From Acidobacteriaceae bacterium (GTDB taxonomy: Bacteria; Acidobacteriota; Terriglobia; Terriglobales; Acidobacteriaceae), in the NCBI GenBank assembly GCA_003132405.1, contig PKXQ01000107.1, positions 169,175 through 233,174 on the forward strand: DNA of 64,000 nt. The letters are read 5' to 3'. Each line of letters starts with the position of its first letter. Positions within the stretch are counted from its first letter, which is position 1. The notes under the pieces are model-generated. The model saw only the letters and a program-made list of their open reading frames with translations. It searched no databases and was not told the origin of the DNA. The position numbers and the translations under genes are program-made. This document shows, in pieces, positions 16,329 to 24,455 of this stretch.

Positions 16329-18665
16329 GTGAAGGCCGCATTCAGCGTTCTGGTTATTCTCTTCGTTTTCTCCTCTGTTGAGTCGCACTCCGCTTCAGTA
16401 GGGCAAGCGTCTCAGCGGCTTTCCAACTCTGCCAGCTCTTTTCCCGGAAAAGGCTGGAACACATGGGATATCGAACGACCAAATGCGATGGTTTATCTGC
16501 CTGACGGCATTGTTCTGGATCTTTCTGTCTACAACTCGCACACCGGGAGACCGCTCGGCCGATTGTTTCTCAACGATGTGCAACACTTTGGCACTCACAC
16601 GCCGGACGGCTCGTATTGCTTTGCGCGATACAAACAGGGGAACGTCACATACGAAGTCGAATTCGCTGCTCGGGGAACCGACGTGATAGCTCACGTTCAT
16701 CCTTTGACTCAAACTGACGATCTGCTCGTCGCTGAGTTTTCTTTTGTTTTTGGCCATGCGGGGAAAATAGAAAAACAAGGGTCCAACATCAGCGTCACGG
16801 GGCAGGGATCGCGCTTCTACGTGTCCTCTCCCAATCCCGAAAAGCAGCAGGAGGGTGTCTCCAATGAGCACCGGTTAGTATGGGACCTAAATGCCGACCG
16901 TTGGGTAACACTTACAACCGAACCAAAGCAGGCAGGTTCGGAGGAGGTTTCTCGGGCGCGCGTCGAGGAGATTCGCGCGACATATGATAAGGAGCGAGTG
17001 CGTAGCGGGGGCATTCTGGCTGATAGCGCAGAGGCCGCCTCCGATGCTGTCGCCTGGAACATCGTTTGGAATGCGAGGGGCAATGTTCCTGTCGCCACCG
17101 TAGCGCGTGAATTTCCCACGGGAAGCGGCATTGTGTGGGGAGGCTATGTGCAAGGCGGTTGGGATGCCGTATTCCAGGCTTTACAAGCCGACTTGCAATC
17201 GCCGTCAATGGCGGAAGCGAGCATCCTTGGACTGCTGCGGGATGCGAGCCCGAACGGCTTCATTCCAAACGCCGCCACGGGCTGGGGTATGACGGAAGAT
17301 CGTTCCGAGCCTCCCCTCGCTGCTTATGCAGCTCTCAAGTTGTATAAGGAGCACGGCAACCTCCAATTTATCGAGACAGCCTTCCCGGCTCTCTACCGCT
17401 GGCATCAGTGGTGGCCGACAGCGCGTGACGGCAATCACAATGGCTTGCTCGAGTGGGGATCAAATCCCGTCGATACACGTAGCTTCCTCGACTTCACCCA
17501 CGAGGAGATCGACGGTCTAAGAAGCGCTTACACGCGGCTAGGTTTCCAACCTCCCACGATTCAGGTATCCGACATGATGGACAACATCAAAATGGCAGGG
17601 GACGAGAGTGGTCTGGATAACAGTCCAATGTGGGACGGGGTGAAGTTTAATGAACAGAGTCACACGATGGAACAGGATGACGTGGGACTGAGTTCCTTGT
17701 GGGCGCTGGACGGGTGGGCGCTGGCTGAGATTGCGCATGTTCTTGGACGGAGTGAGGAGGAACAGAATCTGCGACGGGACTTTCAGGAGATGACCGCGCG
17801 GGTGAACGAATTGATGTGGAGCGAAGCGGACGGCATGTATTTCAACCGCCGCTGGGACGGAAGCTTCAACCGGAGGATTTCGCCGACCAATTTTCATCCG
17901 TTGCTGGCGGGGATTGCGAGCCCGGAGCGGGCAAAGAGGATGGTGGAGCAGTATCTGCTGAATCCGCAGAAATTCTGGGGGGAATATGTGGTGCCGGCAA
18001 CGCCGAGAGACGATCCGGCATTCAAGGACCAAAACTACTGGCGGGGGCGGATATGGGGGCCGACGAATTACCTAGTCTATGAGGGACTGAAGCGGACTGG
18101 ATTGGACGATGCGGCGGCTGAGCTAGCCAGGAAGAGCACGCTTTTGTTTTTGAAGGAGTGGCACGATAAAGGTCATATTCATGAGAACTACAATACGGTG
18201 CTGGGGATCGGGGATGATGTGGTGGGAAGTTCGGTGCGCTATTACGCGTGGGGCGGACTGTTACCGCTGACGATGGTGGAAGAATTGATTGATGTCGAGG
18301 CGTGGGGCTCGGGCTTCCGTGTGGGGTCGTTGAGCGAGGAGAAGGCATCCGTGAGTAATTTCTGGATTGGGAAAGACAGATATGATGTTTTTCTTGGCCC
18401 GGGGTTACGGGTGATGAGGAACGGGGAGAATCTGCTGGAATCGGATCATCCGGTGGTGCTGCGAAATATCGCTTGGGGAACAGATAGCGTGCATTTCGAC
18501 GTCACGACCAGGAACAGCGGCCATCTTGTACTCTACGGCTTCCGGAATAATGAACAAATGCATTGCGATTCATGCCGGGAGAAACAACTCACTGGAAATG
18601 GGAACAGCGTTATGATCGCCATTGATCCGGACGTTAAGACAGTAAATCTTTTGCGACACCCGTAG
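16329..18665 (+). CDS. MGH1-like/GH63-related glycoside hydrolase, secreted
   Basis: A 778-residue protein starting at GTG 16329, with GGAAGG just upstream. The N-terminus has a signal peptide (FSVLVILFVFSS). An N-terminal beta domain of about 260 residues precedes an (alpha/alpha)6-type catalytic region with GH63/MGH1-like landmarks: WGMTEDRSEPPLAAYA, NGLLEWGSNP, DNSPMWDG from residue 430, and VRYYAWGGLLPLTMVEEL. A C-terminal beta domain contains RNIAWGTDSVHFD. Relatives cleave glucose from alpha-linked oligosaccharides, in line with the flanking GH13 and GH31 genes. A remnant of a second gene with the same C-terminal segment lies at 24352-24452 on the other strand. Confidence 0.8.
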   Translation: MKAAFSVLVILFVFSSVESHSASVGQASQRLSNSASSFPGKGWNTWDIERPNAMVYLPDGIVLDLSVYNSHTGRPLGRLFLNDVQHFGTHTPDGSYCFARYKQGNVTYEVEFAARGTDVIAHVHPLTQTDDLLVAEFSFVFGHAGKIEKQGSNISVTGQGSRFYVSSPNPEKQQEGVSNEHRLVWDLNADRWVTLTTEPKQAGSEEVSRARVEEIRATYDKERVRSGGILADSAEAASDAVAWNIVWNARGNVPVATVAREFPTGSGIVWGGYVQGGWDAVFQALQADLQSPSMAEASILGLLRDASPNGFIPNAATGWGMTEDRSEPPLAAYAALKLYKEHGNLQFIETAFPALYRWHQWWPTARDGNHNGLLEWGSNPVDTRSFLDFTHEEIDGLRSAYTRLGFQPPTIQVSDMMDNIKMAGDESGLDNSPMWDGVKFNEQSHTMEQDDVGLSSLWALDGWALAEIAHVLGRSEEEQNLRRDFQEMTARVNELMWSEADGMYFNRRWDGSFNRRISPTNFHPLLAGIASPERAKRMVEQYLLNPQKFWGEYVVPATPRDDPAFKDQNYWRGRIWGPTNYLVYEGLKRTGLDDAAAELARKSTLLFLKEWHDKGHIHENYNTVLGIGDDVVGSSVRYYAWGGLLPLTMVEELIDVEAWGSGFRVGSLSEEKASVSNFWIGKDRYDVFLGPGLRVMRNGENLLESDHPVVLRNIAWGTDSVHFDVTTRNSGHLVLYGFRNNEQMHCDSCREKQLTGNGNSVMIAIDPDVKTVNLLRHP

Positions 18666-18741
18666 TCTGCGTTTTCTATCCTGCCAGGAGACACACGAAG
18701 GGTATAACACACCTCGATATACGGTTACTCAGAGCTGAGCT

Positions 18742-21396
18742 ATGGACTTAAACACGCACAGATTTACCTATGTCAGTTTATGTTTGACGAAGACAGCGGC
18801 GATGGCGGTCGTGATTCTAGCCGCAGTGTGCGCTGCGCATACCCAAACCCAACCTGGTCAAATCCAGCCGTTTTCGTCGTTGCCAGATTCACGGGACCTA
18901 TTCACGGAATTGGGCCGGGATGTGATTCGCCCGAGTCACTTGGGCGGCGGACAACTCCTCCGGAAAGATTTGCCACCCGTTGCTGTGTCGGCGACTGATA
19001 CGTCCCAGCAGTTGCATCTTGAGACTGATCTCTGGCAACTCGAAGTGGAGAAAACAACCTGGCGCCTTCGTCTCACCAACAAGAAATCCGGGACGCGGTG
19101 GGAACTCGCGCCCACAGAATCACACCCAGCCATTTGGTGGGAAGCGCCCGAGAATACAGCGACGCAGCCACCAATGTTCCCACTAACCCGGATTCGCCAA
19201 GTGCGAAAGGACGGTGACCGGTGGACAGTAGAGGGCGCCATAGGAGGTTCAGCCGCAGCTGCCAATATTGAAATTGCGGTTCTCACGCCAAACATAATTC
19301 GGTTCTCCATTGCTGCGCCCGCTCTCGGAAACAATTCGCACTTGGGATTGAGTTTCGTCGGGAAAGGGCCATTTTTTGGGCTAGGGGAACGATTTGTTAA
19401 AGCGCAGCTTGACGGATTAAAGACCACACTGAAGACGGCGGACGACTTCGGGAAAGATTTAGAGACTTTGAAAGGGGGAGCCGATCCTGACAAACGATCA
19501 GGAGAGATAGGCCATAATTGGACTTATGTACCCGTGCCTTTCTTGCTCACTCCACATGGCATGGGACTCTATCTCGATACAAGTTGGCCGAGCACGTTCG
19601 ACTTAACGAGGGCAGACAAAGGGGAGGTTTCGGTACAAGTCGCGGCGCCCTCAACAGATTTATATTTGTTTGTTGGGAATGGACCGAAAGAAGTCGTCGA
19701 GTCCTATACAAATCTAACCGGTCGAACACCCCTTCCACCGCCGTGGGCATTTGGAGTATGGGTCAACGTCACCAAAGGACTTCACGATCTCGGAGCGTTC
19801 TACAATGAAGGGGTCCTCAATGAAGCGCAACGCTTGAGAGACCTGCGAATACCGGCGAGTGCCCTTTGGATTCAGGACTTGGTCGATCCCGCGGCAAACA
19901 TCGGTTGGCCTTTGTGGACGGTTGGCTATTACGGCCCTCCCCGGGAAGTTGCCGAAGATCTCCACAAATTGGGATTCAAGGTTCTCGTCTATACTAACCC
20001 CTGGGTTTCTTCGACCTTGGAGCCCTATCCCTATCCCAACCCTACCTATCAGGATGCTGAGCAGGAAAGAAATTTCGTGCTTGGTCCAGACGGAAAATCG
20101 CTTTCTCCTTTTGCTTTTATCGGGCTGACGACCGCGAAAGTCGATTTCACCAAGCCGGAGGCCGCTGACTGGTGGGGGAGGATGAAGCAGAAGAGCGCTG
20201 CCGAATACGACTTCGACGGATGGATGGAAGACTTTGGCGAGCAAATTCGTGACACGGACCGATTTGCTAACGGAAAAAGTGGCCTCGAACTCGCGAATGT
20301 GTACCCTCTCCTCTACCACAGGATAAGCTACGAGTCGGCGCACACAGCAAAAGCGAGCCTGGTCGAATTTTCCCGGTCGGGCTACGCAGGCTCCCAAAGT
20401 TACACTCCAGTGCTCTGGGGAGGCGATCAGTATCCAAGCTGGGATCCAAATGACGGGTTACCGTCGTTGATATCTGCCGGTATAAGTGCCGGGCTTTCCG
20501 GTTTCTCTGTCTGGGGGCCCGACATACAGAGCGCCGGAACTTCAAAAGAGCTGTGGATACGGTGGCTCGAATTTGGCGCTCTATGTCCGATCATGCGCGA
20601 CCACAAATGGAATCAACCGAAATGGGCAGTCGATCTTTGGTTTGACTCTGAAACTACTGACCTGTTTCGTCGATATGCCGGATTGCACGTCTCACTCTTT
20701 CCATATTTATACGCGTATGCGGAGGAGGCGACAAAAAGTGGGCTCCCTATAATGCGCCATCTGATGCTGGAATATCCTGACGATCCCATGGCGTGGAAAG
20801 CAGAGAACGAATATCTGTTGGGCACTAAAGTTCTGGTCGCACCCGTGATATCCCAAGGTGCGACAACTCGTTCGCTATATCTGCCAAAAGGCATGTGGGC
20901 GGATTACTGGACTGGAGAGATGCTAGATGGAGGTCGCCAGGTCGAAGTTTCGGCACCTTTGGATCGCATTCCTGTTTTTTTTCGGGCCGGCAGCATAATT
21001 CCACTGATTGACCCTGACACCCAAACCTTGGCTAACGATTTGGCGGGCGAGAATTACCGAACGTTGGACAACCGTTTAACATGGCGTGTAATCCCTGCCA
21101 GCGGCGCCTTTCACGACGATTTCACCCTGTTTGACGGGACGAAGGGGTCGGTTGACCAACAGTCTTCGCGAATTGAAGTGCGTGGAACGGGATCACACCA
21201 GCTCAGGAGTGTCGAGGTTATTCTTCCCACCTCTGGCATGCCGAAGAATGTGCTGCTTTCTGGTAATCGGCTTGAAGCGCTTGACGACATCGGTTACCGA
21301 TTACATAAAAAGGGATGGTGGCTGAGCTCCGACCAGCACACTTTGCACATCCTATTCTCAAGCGCTGACTTTACTCTGGATGTGGTTCGTCAGTAG
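18742..21396 (+). CDS. GH31 family glycosidase (alpha-glucosidase/alpha-xylosidase type)
   Basis: An 884-residue protein with an N-terminal export segment (MAVVILAAVCAA). GH31 features: the GLGERF loop, LPPPWAFGVWVN at the barrel start, the nucleophile region DFDGWMEDFGE with Asp497, the acid/base WGGDQ with Asp562, and IMRDHKW. The enzyme removes terminal alpha-linked glucose or xylose. It lies 76 bp after the MGH1-like gene and ends the + strand alpha-glucan module that starts at the receptor (11056). It converges with the SDR at 21440. Sugar specificity is not resolved from sequence; the arrangement around Asp562 does not show sulfoquinovosidase-specific motifs that I could recognise. Confidence 0.88.
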   Translation: MDLNTHRFTYVSLCLTKTAAMAVVILAAVCAAHTQTQPGQIQPFSSLPDSRDLFTELGRDVIRPSHLGGGQLLRKDLPPVAVSATDTSQQLHLETDLWQLEVEKTTWRLRLTNKKSGTRWELAPTESHPAIWWEAPENTATQPPMFPLTRIRQVRKDGDRWTVEGAIGGSAAAANIEIAVLTPNIIRFSIAAPALGNNSHLGLSFVGKGPFFGLGERFVKAQLDGLKTTLKTADDFGKDLETLKGGADPDKRSGEIGHNWTYVPVPFLLTPHGMGLYLDTSWPSTFDLTRADKGEVSVQVAAPSTDLYLFVGNGPKEVVESYTNLTGRTPLPPPWAFGVWVNVTKGLHDLGAFYNEGVLNEAQRLRDLRIPASALWIQDLVDPAANIGWPLWTVGYYGPPREVAEDLHKLGFKVLVYTNPWVSSTLEPYPYPNPTYQDAEQERNFVLGPDGKSLSPFAFIGLTTAKVDFTKPEAADWWGRMKQKSAAEYDFDGWMEDFGEQIRDTDRFANGKSGLELANVYPLLYHRISYESAHTAKASLVEFSRSGYAGSQSYTPVLWGGDQYPSWDPNDGLPSLISAGISAGLSGFSVWGPDIQSAGTSKELWIRWLEFGALCPIMRDHKWNQPKWAVDLWFDSETTDLFRRYAGLHVSLFPYLYAYAEEATKSGLPIMRHLMLEYPDDPMAWKAENEYLLGTKVLVAPVISQGATTRSLYLPKGMWADYWTGEMLDGGRQVEVSAPLDRIPVFFRAGSIIPLIDPDTQTLANDLAGENYRTLDNRLTWRVIPASGAFHDDFTLFDGTKGSVDQQSSRIEVRGTGSHQLRSVEVILPTSGMPKNVLLSGNRLEALDDIGYRLHKKGWWLSSDQHTLHILFSSADFTLDVVRQ

Positions 21397-21439
21397 ATCG
21401 ACTTGTTACGAGGTTTTCGCATTTGTTTTAAGACGCTTG

Positions 21440-22240
21440 TCAGTACGTGCTGCGCCCGCCGGTTAAGTCGAAAGTAAAGCCTGTGGCAAAACTACACTCC
21501 CGCGACACGATAAACGTGGCCATGGCTGCCACTTCTTCGATCGTGCCGAGCCGCTTCATTGGGATCTTGGCTGTCATGTAAGCCACCTGCTCTGGAGCGG
21601 TCTGCCGGACCATATCGGTCATAACAACCGCAGGAGCCAGACCGTTAACGGTGATCCCCTGCTCCGCATACTCCTTCGCGACGCCCTTAACCAGGCCGAT
21701 GACCCCGGCTTTGGTGGAGGAATATCCGCACATCCATGGATTCCCTTCTTTCCCTGCGACGGAGGCTATAAGAAGGATGCGGCCCGACTTCCGCGGAAGC
21801 ATCGCCGCTACGGCGTATTTGGTTATCAGGAAGGAGCCCCGCAGATTCACGGCGTAAATATTGTCAAAAGCCTCTACTGGATAGTCAACGATAGAAGTGT
21901 TTGTTGGTCCCACGATGCCTGCACTGTTGACCGCGACATCGGGCGGCCCCATCTTCTGCTCGATCTGCGCCATCTGCGTGCGGACTGATGTGTCATTGGT
22001 CACATCGGTGACAAATGGCAGGGCAGACAGATCCTGCTGCTTGAATTCTTCCACCGTGCGCTGCAGCCTCTCCGCATTCATATCCAGCAGTGCGACTCTT
22101 GCTCCTTCGCGAGCCAATCGCAGGGCGATGCCGCGCCCCAATCCAGAGGCCGCTCCTGTAACAATTGCCACTTGTCCCGCAAACCGATTGCGCCAAACTG
22201 CGGCCGCAGAATCCGAACCGGAATGCAACTGATCAGCCAT
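21440..22240 (-). CDS. SDR family NAD(P)-dependent oxidoreductase
   Basis: A 266-residue classical SDR. TGAASGLGRG is the cofactor loop, NSAGIV replaces the usual NNAG, the catalytic Ser lies in IASVAG and the catalytic pair is in YSSTKAG. The ATG at 22240 has AAAGGA seven bases upstream; an in-frame ATG at 22276 gives an N-terminus without SDR homology. The protein ends with the usual SDR tail (FTFDLTGGRSTY). It follows cyanase by 137 bp on the same strand, at the end of a run of minus-strand genes starting with the alcohol dehydrogenase. Substrate is unknown; a sugar alcohol or hydroxyacid is plausible next to a GlcD-type oxidase. Confidence 0.88.
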   Translation of the reverse strand: MADQLHSGSDSAAAVWRNRFAGQVAIVTGAASGLGRGIALRLAREGARVALLDMNAERLQRTVEEFKQQDLSALPFVTDVTNDTSVRTQMAQIEQKMGPPDVAVNSAGIVGPTNTSIVDYPVEAFDNIYAVNLRGSFLITKYAVAAMLPRKSGRILLIASVAGKEGNPWMCGYSSTKAGVIGLVKGVAKEYAEQGITVNGLAPAVVMTDMVRQTAPEQVAYMTAKIPMKRLGTIEEVAAMATFIVSRECSFATGFTFDLTGGRSTY

Positions 22241-22377
22241 GAATAATCCTTTGCTTCTGCATGTCGAGATGCTCAATGGAAAGATTAATGAAGTCTACCA
22301 ACTTCAGTTCTTGCAGAAACTGCTACCGTAGAACACACTGGCCGGCTAGCCCTACACATTGAATCACTCCTGTTGAA

Positions 22378-22821
22378 TCACCATTTGCGATAGGGGAGGA
22401 ACTTTCCATTATATGTAACTTTCACTCGCTCGCCATGCGGGTCGGGTACCCGCCCAATGGAGAGCTCAAAATCGATGGCGCTCATGATGCCATCTCCGAA
22501 CATCTCGTGAATAATTGCCTTTATCGTAGTGCCGTAGACTTGAGTAATTTCGTGCAGACGATAGAGCAGCGGGTCGACAGGGACGCTCGCCTCTAAGGAC
22601 CCCTTCATGGGGAAGCTTTGTAGTGCCAGCGCGACATCCTGTTCCAGACCCAAAACTTGAATCGCGCTGTGCGCCTCCTCTTTGCTCATGCTCGCTTGTC
22701 CAAGTAATGCCGCAGTGGTCCATACTACGTGGCGACCTACCGCGCGTGCGATTGCCTCAAAGGTGAGGCCCTTGGCCTGTTTAGCCTCGAGGATAAATCG
22801 TGTTGCGTCCTCTCGCGTCAT
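22378..22821 (-). CDS. cynS: Cyanate hydratase (cyanase)
   Basis: A 147-residue protein of normal cyanase length. The N-terminal helical part (residues 1-75) precedes the catalytic domain with YRLHEITQVYG. The catalytic triad Arg88, Glu91 and Ser114 matches Arg96, Glu99 and Ser122 of E. coli CynS with a constant offset. The enzyme converts cyanate and bicarbonate to ammonia and CO2 (via carbamate). The ATG has AGGAG upstream. It lies 76 bp after a GlcD-type oxidase and before an SDR. No carbonic anhydrase, cyanate transporter or CynR-type regulator is nearby, so its presence in this sugar locus is unexplained. Confidence 0.95.
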   Translation of the reverse strand: MTREDATRFILEAKQAKGLTFEAIARAVGRHVVWTTAALLGQASMSKEEAHSAIQVLGLEQDVALALQSFPMKGSLEASVPVDPLLYRLHEITQVYGTTIKAIIHEMFGDGIMSAIDFELSIGRVPDPHGERVKVTYNGKFLPYRKW

Positions 22822-22897
22822 ATATTCTCCTGGTGCTCAAACCGCTTACTGATCGGAAGCCCTTTCTCAACTCACTCTCGGAAACATGCAATCATGC

Positions 22898-24304
22898 TCA
22901 GGGTTCAATCATTTTTCCCGGATTCATACGGTTGCCGGGATCGAGTGCACACTTGATAGCACGCATAACGTCGACGGCGGTTCCGTGCTCTGCAGACATG
23001 TATTTCATCTTCCCGTAGCCGATGCCATGCTCGCCCGTACAGGTGCCGCCGATGGCCAGGGCACGAGCTACCATCTGATCCACCAAACGCTGCGCCTCAG
23101 ATGTCTCCGTCTCGCTGCCCGGATCGATCATATAGATCATGTGGAAATTGCCATCCCCGACATGACCGACCAATGTGGCCGGAAACGGAGAATCGACGCT
23201 CTCTTTCAGTGCTTCGACGATGCACTCGGAAAGTTGTGAAATCGGCACACATATATCTGATACCAGACCCTTGGATCCCGGACGAAGGGCCAAGGACGCG
23301 TAGTAGGCAGCATGCCGCGCCTCCCAAAGCTTTTCGCGATCTTCCTGCAGTGTCGCCCACTGGAAATCGCGGCCACCGCGCGCCGCGGCGAGTGACTGTA
23401 CGAAGGCTGCTTGATCATTTACATGACGCTCGTTGAACCCGTGGAACTCGAAAAACAATGTTGGCGCAACGGGATAGTTCGTTTTTGAATATCGATTCAC
23501 TGCATCCATCTGTCTGGCGTCGAGCAATTCAATCCGCGCTATGGAGACTCCCAGTTGAATAGTCTCAATCACAGTTTCGACCGCTCCCCGAATGTCCTCG
23601 AACGCGCAACTCGCTGCAGACACGGCTTCGGGCAGCGGGTGAAGCTTCAAGGTCACTTCGGTGATGATGCCGAGTGTTCCCTCGGAGCCGACAAACAGAC
23701 GAGTTAAGTCATATCCGGCTGCGGATTTGCGCGCGCGCGTACCGGTTTTGATAATCCGGCCATCCGCCAGAACCACAGTGAGCCCCAGTACATTCTCAGC
23801 CATGGTGCCGTAGCGAACTGCAGTTGTCCCGGAGGCGCGGGTTGCAGCCATGCCGCCAATGGTGCAGTCGGCCCCCGGATCGATAGCGAAGGTGAGGCCC
23901 GTATCGCGCAGAGCCTTATTAAGCTGAAGGCGCGTGATTCCGGCCTCGACCGTGGCATCGAGATCTTCCGCACTGACCCGCACCAGCTTATTCATCTCGC
24001 ACAAATCGATCGTGATGCCACCATGAATTGCATTGACCTGCCCTTCCAGGGATGTCCCGGCACCAAAAGGGATGACAGGCAGGTCATGAGCTGCACTGAT
24101 TTTCAGAATGTCACTGACTTCCTCGGTTGTGTGGGGAAAGCACACCACATCGGGCAGTGCGGAAGGATGGTGGGATTCGCCGCGGCTATGATGGTCTCTG
24201 ACAGCAGCCGTTGTTGTCGCACGCAGCCCCAGTAGCGACTTCAAATCGCCGACAGCCTTCTCAAGGCGCTCGGCGAATCGCAATGTGAGATGACCGTCTG
24301 TCAT
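22898..24304 (-). CDS. FAD-binding oxidase, GlcD/D-lactate dehydrogenase type
   Basis: A 468-residue flavoprotein. The PCMH-type FAD-binding domain covers about residues 45-220, with PFGAGTSLEGQ and the GADCTIGGMAATRASG loop. The C-terminal FAD-oxidase domain covers about 225-465 and includes the GHVGDGNFH metal/substrate motif and CTGEHGIGYGK. Such enzymes oxidise glycolate, D-lactate or other 2-hydroxyacids. L-lactaldehyde and lactate are typical end products of deoxy-sugar catabolism, so lactate oxidation would fit this region. GlcE and GlcF partners are absent, which favours a single-subunit D-lactate dehydrogenase over the glycolate oxidase complex. Cyanase follows on the same strand. 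Confidence 0.9.
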   Translation of the reverse strand: MTDGHLTLRFAERLEKAVGDLKSLLGLRATTTAAVRDHHSRGESHHPSALPDVVCFPHTTEEVSDILKISAAHDLPVIPFGAGTSLEGQVNAIHGGITIDLCEMNKLVRVSAEDLDATVEAGITRLQLNKALRDTGLTFAIDPGADCTIGGMAATRASGTTAVRYGTMAENVLGLTVVLADGRIIKTGTRARKSAAGYDLTRLFVGSEGTLGIITEVTLKLHPLPEAVSAASCAFEDIRGAVETVIETIQLGVSIARIELLDARQMDAVNRYSKTNYPVAPTLFFEFHGFNERHVNDQAAFVQSLAAARGGRDFQWATLQEDREKLWEARHAAYYASLALRPGSKGLVSDICVPISQLSECIVEALKESVDSPFPATLVGHVGDGNFHMIYMIDPGSETETSEAQRLVDQMVARALAIGGTCTGEHGIGYGKMKYMSAEHGTAVDVMRAIKCALDPGNRMNPGKMIEP

Positions 24305-24351
24305 AAATTCTCTATCAAAGTGTCCTGCCCTACCGACAATGGTGTCGCTAT

Positions 24352-24452
24352 GGAGTCGGTAACAATTCTACGGTCTTGACGCTGAAATGCACGCGATCTG
24401 TTCCCCAAGCGATATTTCGCGGCACCACCGGATGACCCGATTCCAACAGCTT
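24352..24452 (-). pseudogene. Relic of an MGH1-like glycosidase C-terminus
   Basis: Reading the minus strand from 24452 gives about 30 codons ending at a TAG, with the segments HPVVPRNIAWGTDRVHFSV. This matches HPVVLRNIAWGTDSVHFDV near the C-terminus of the intact MGH1-like protein at 16329-18665. No start codon or upstream part remains: the GH36-like gene's stop lies immediately before it. It is too short for normal ORF calling. It shows that an MGH1 paralogue once stood downstream of the GH36-like gene and was largely deleted. Confidence 0.7.
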
Positions 24453-24455
24453 CAA

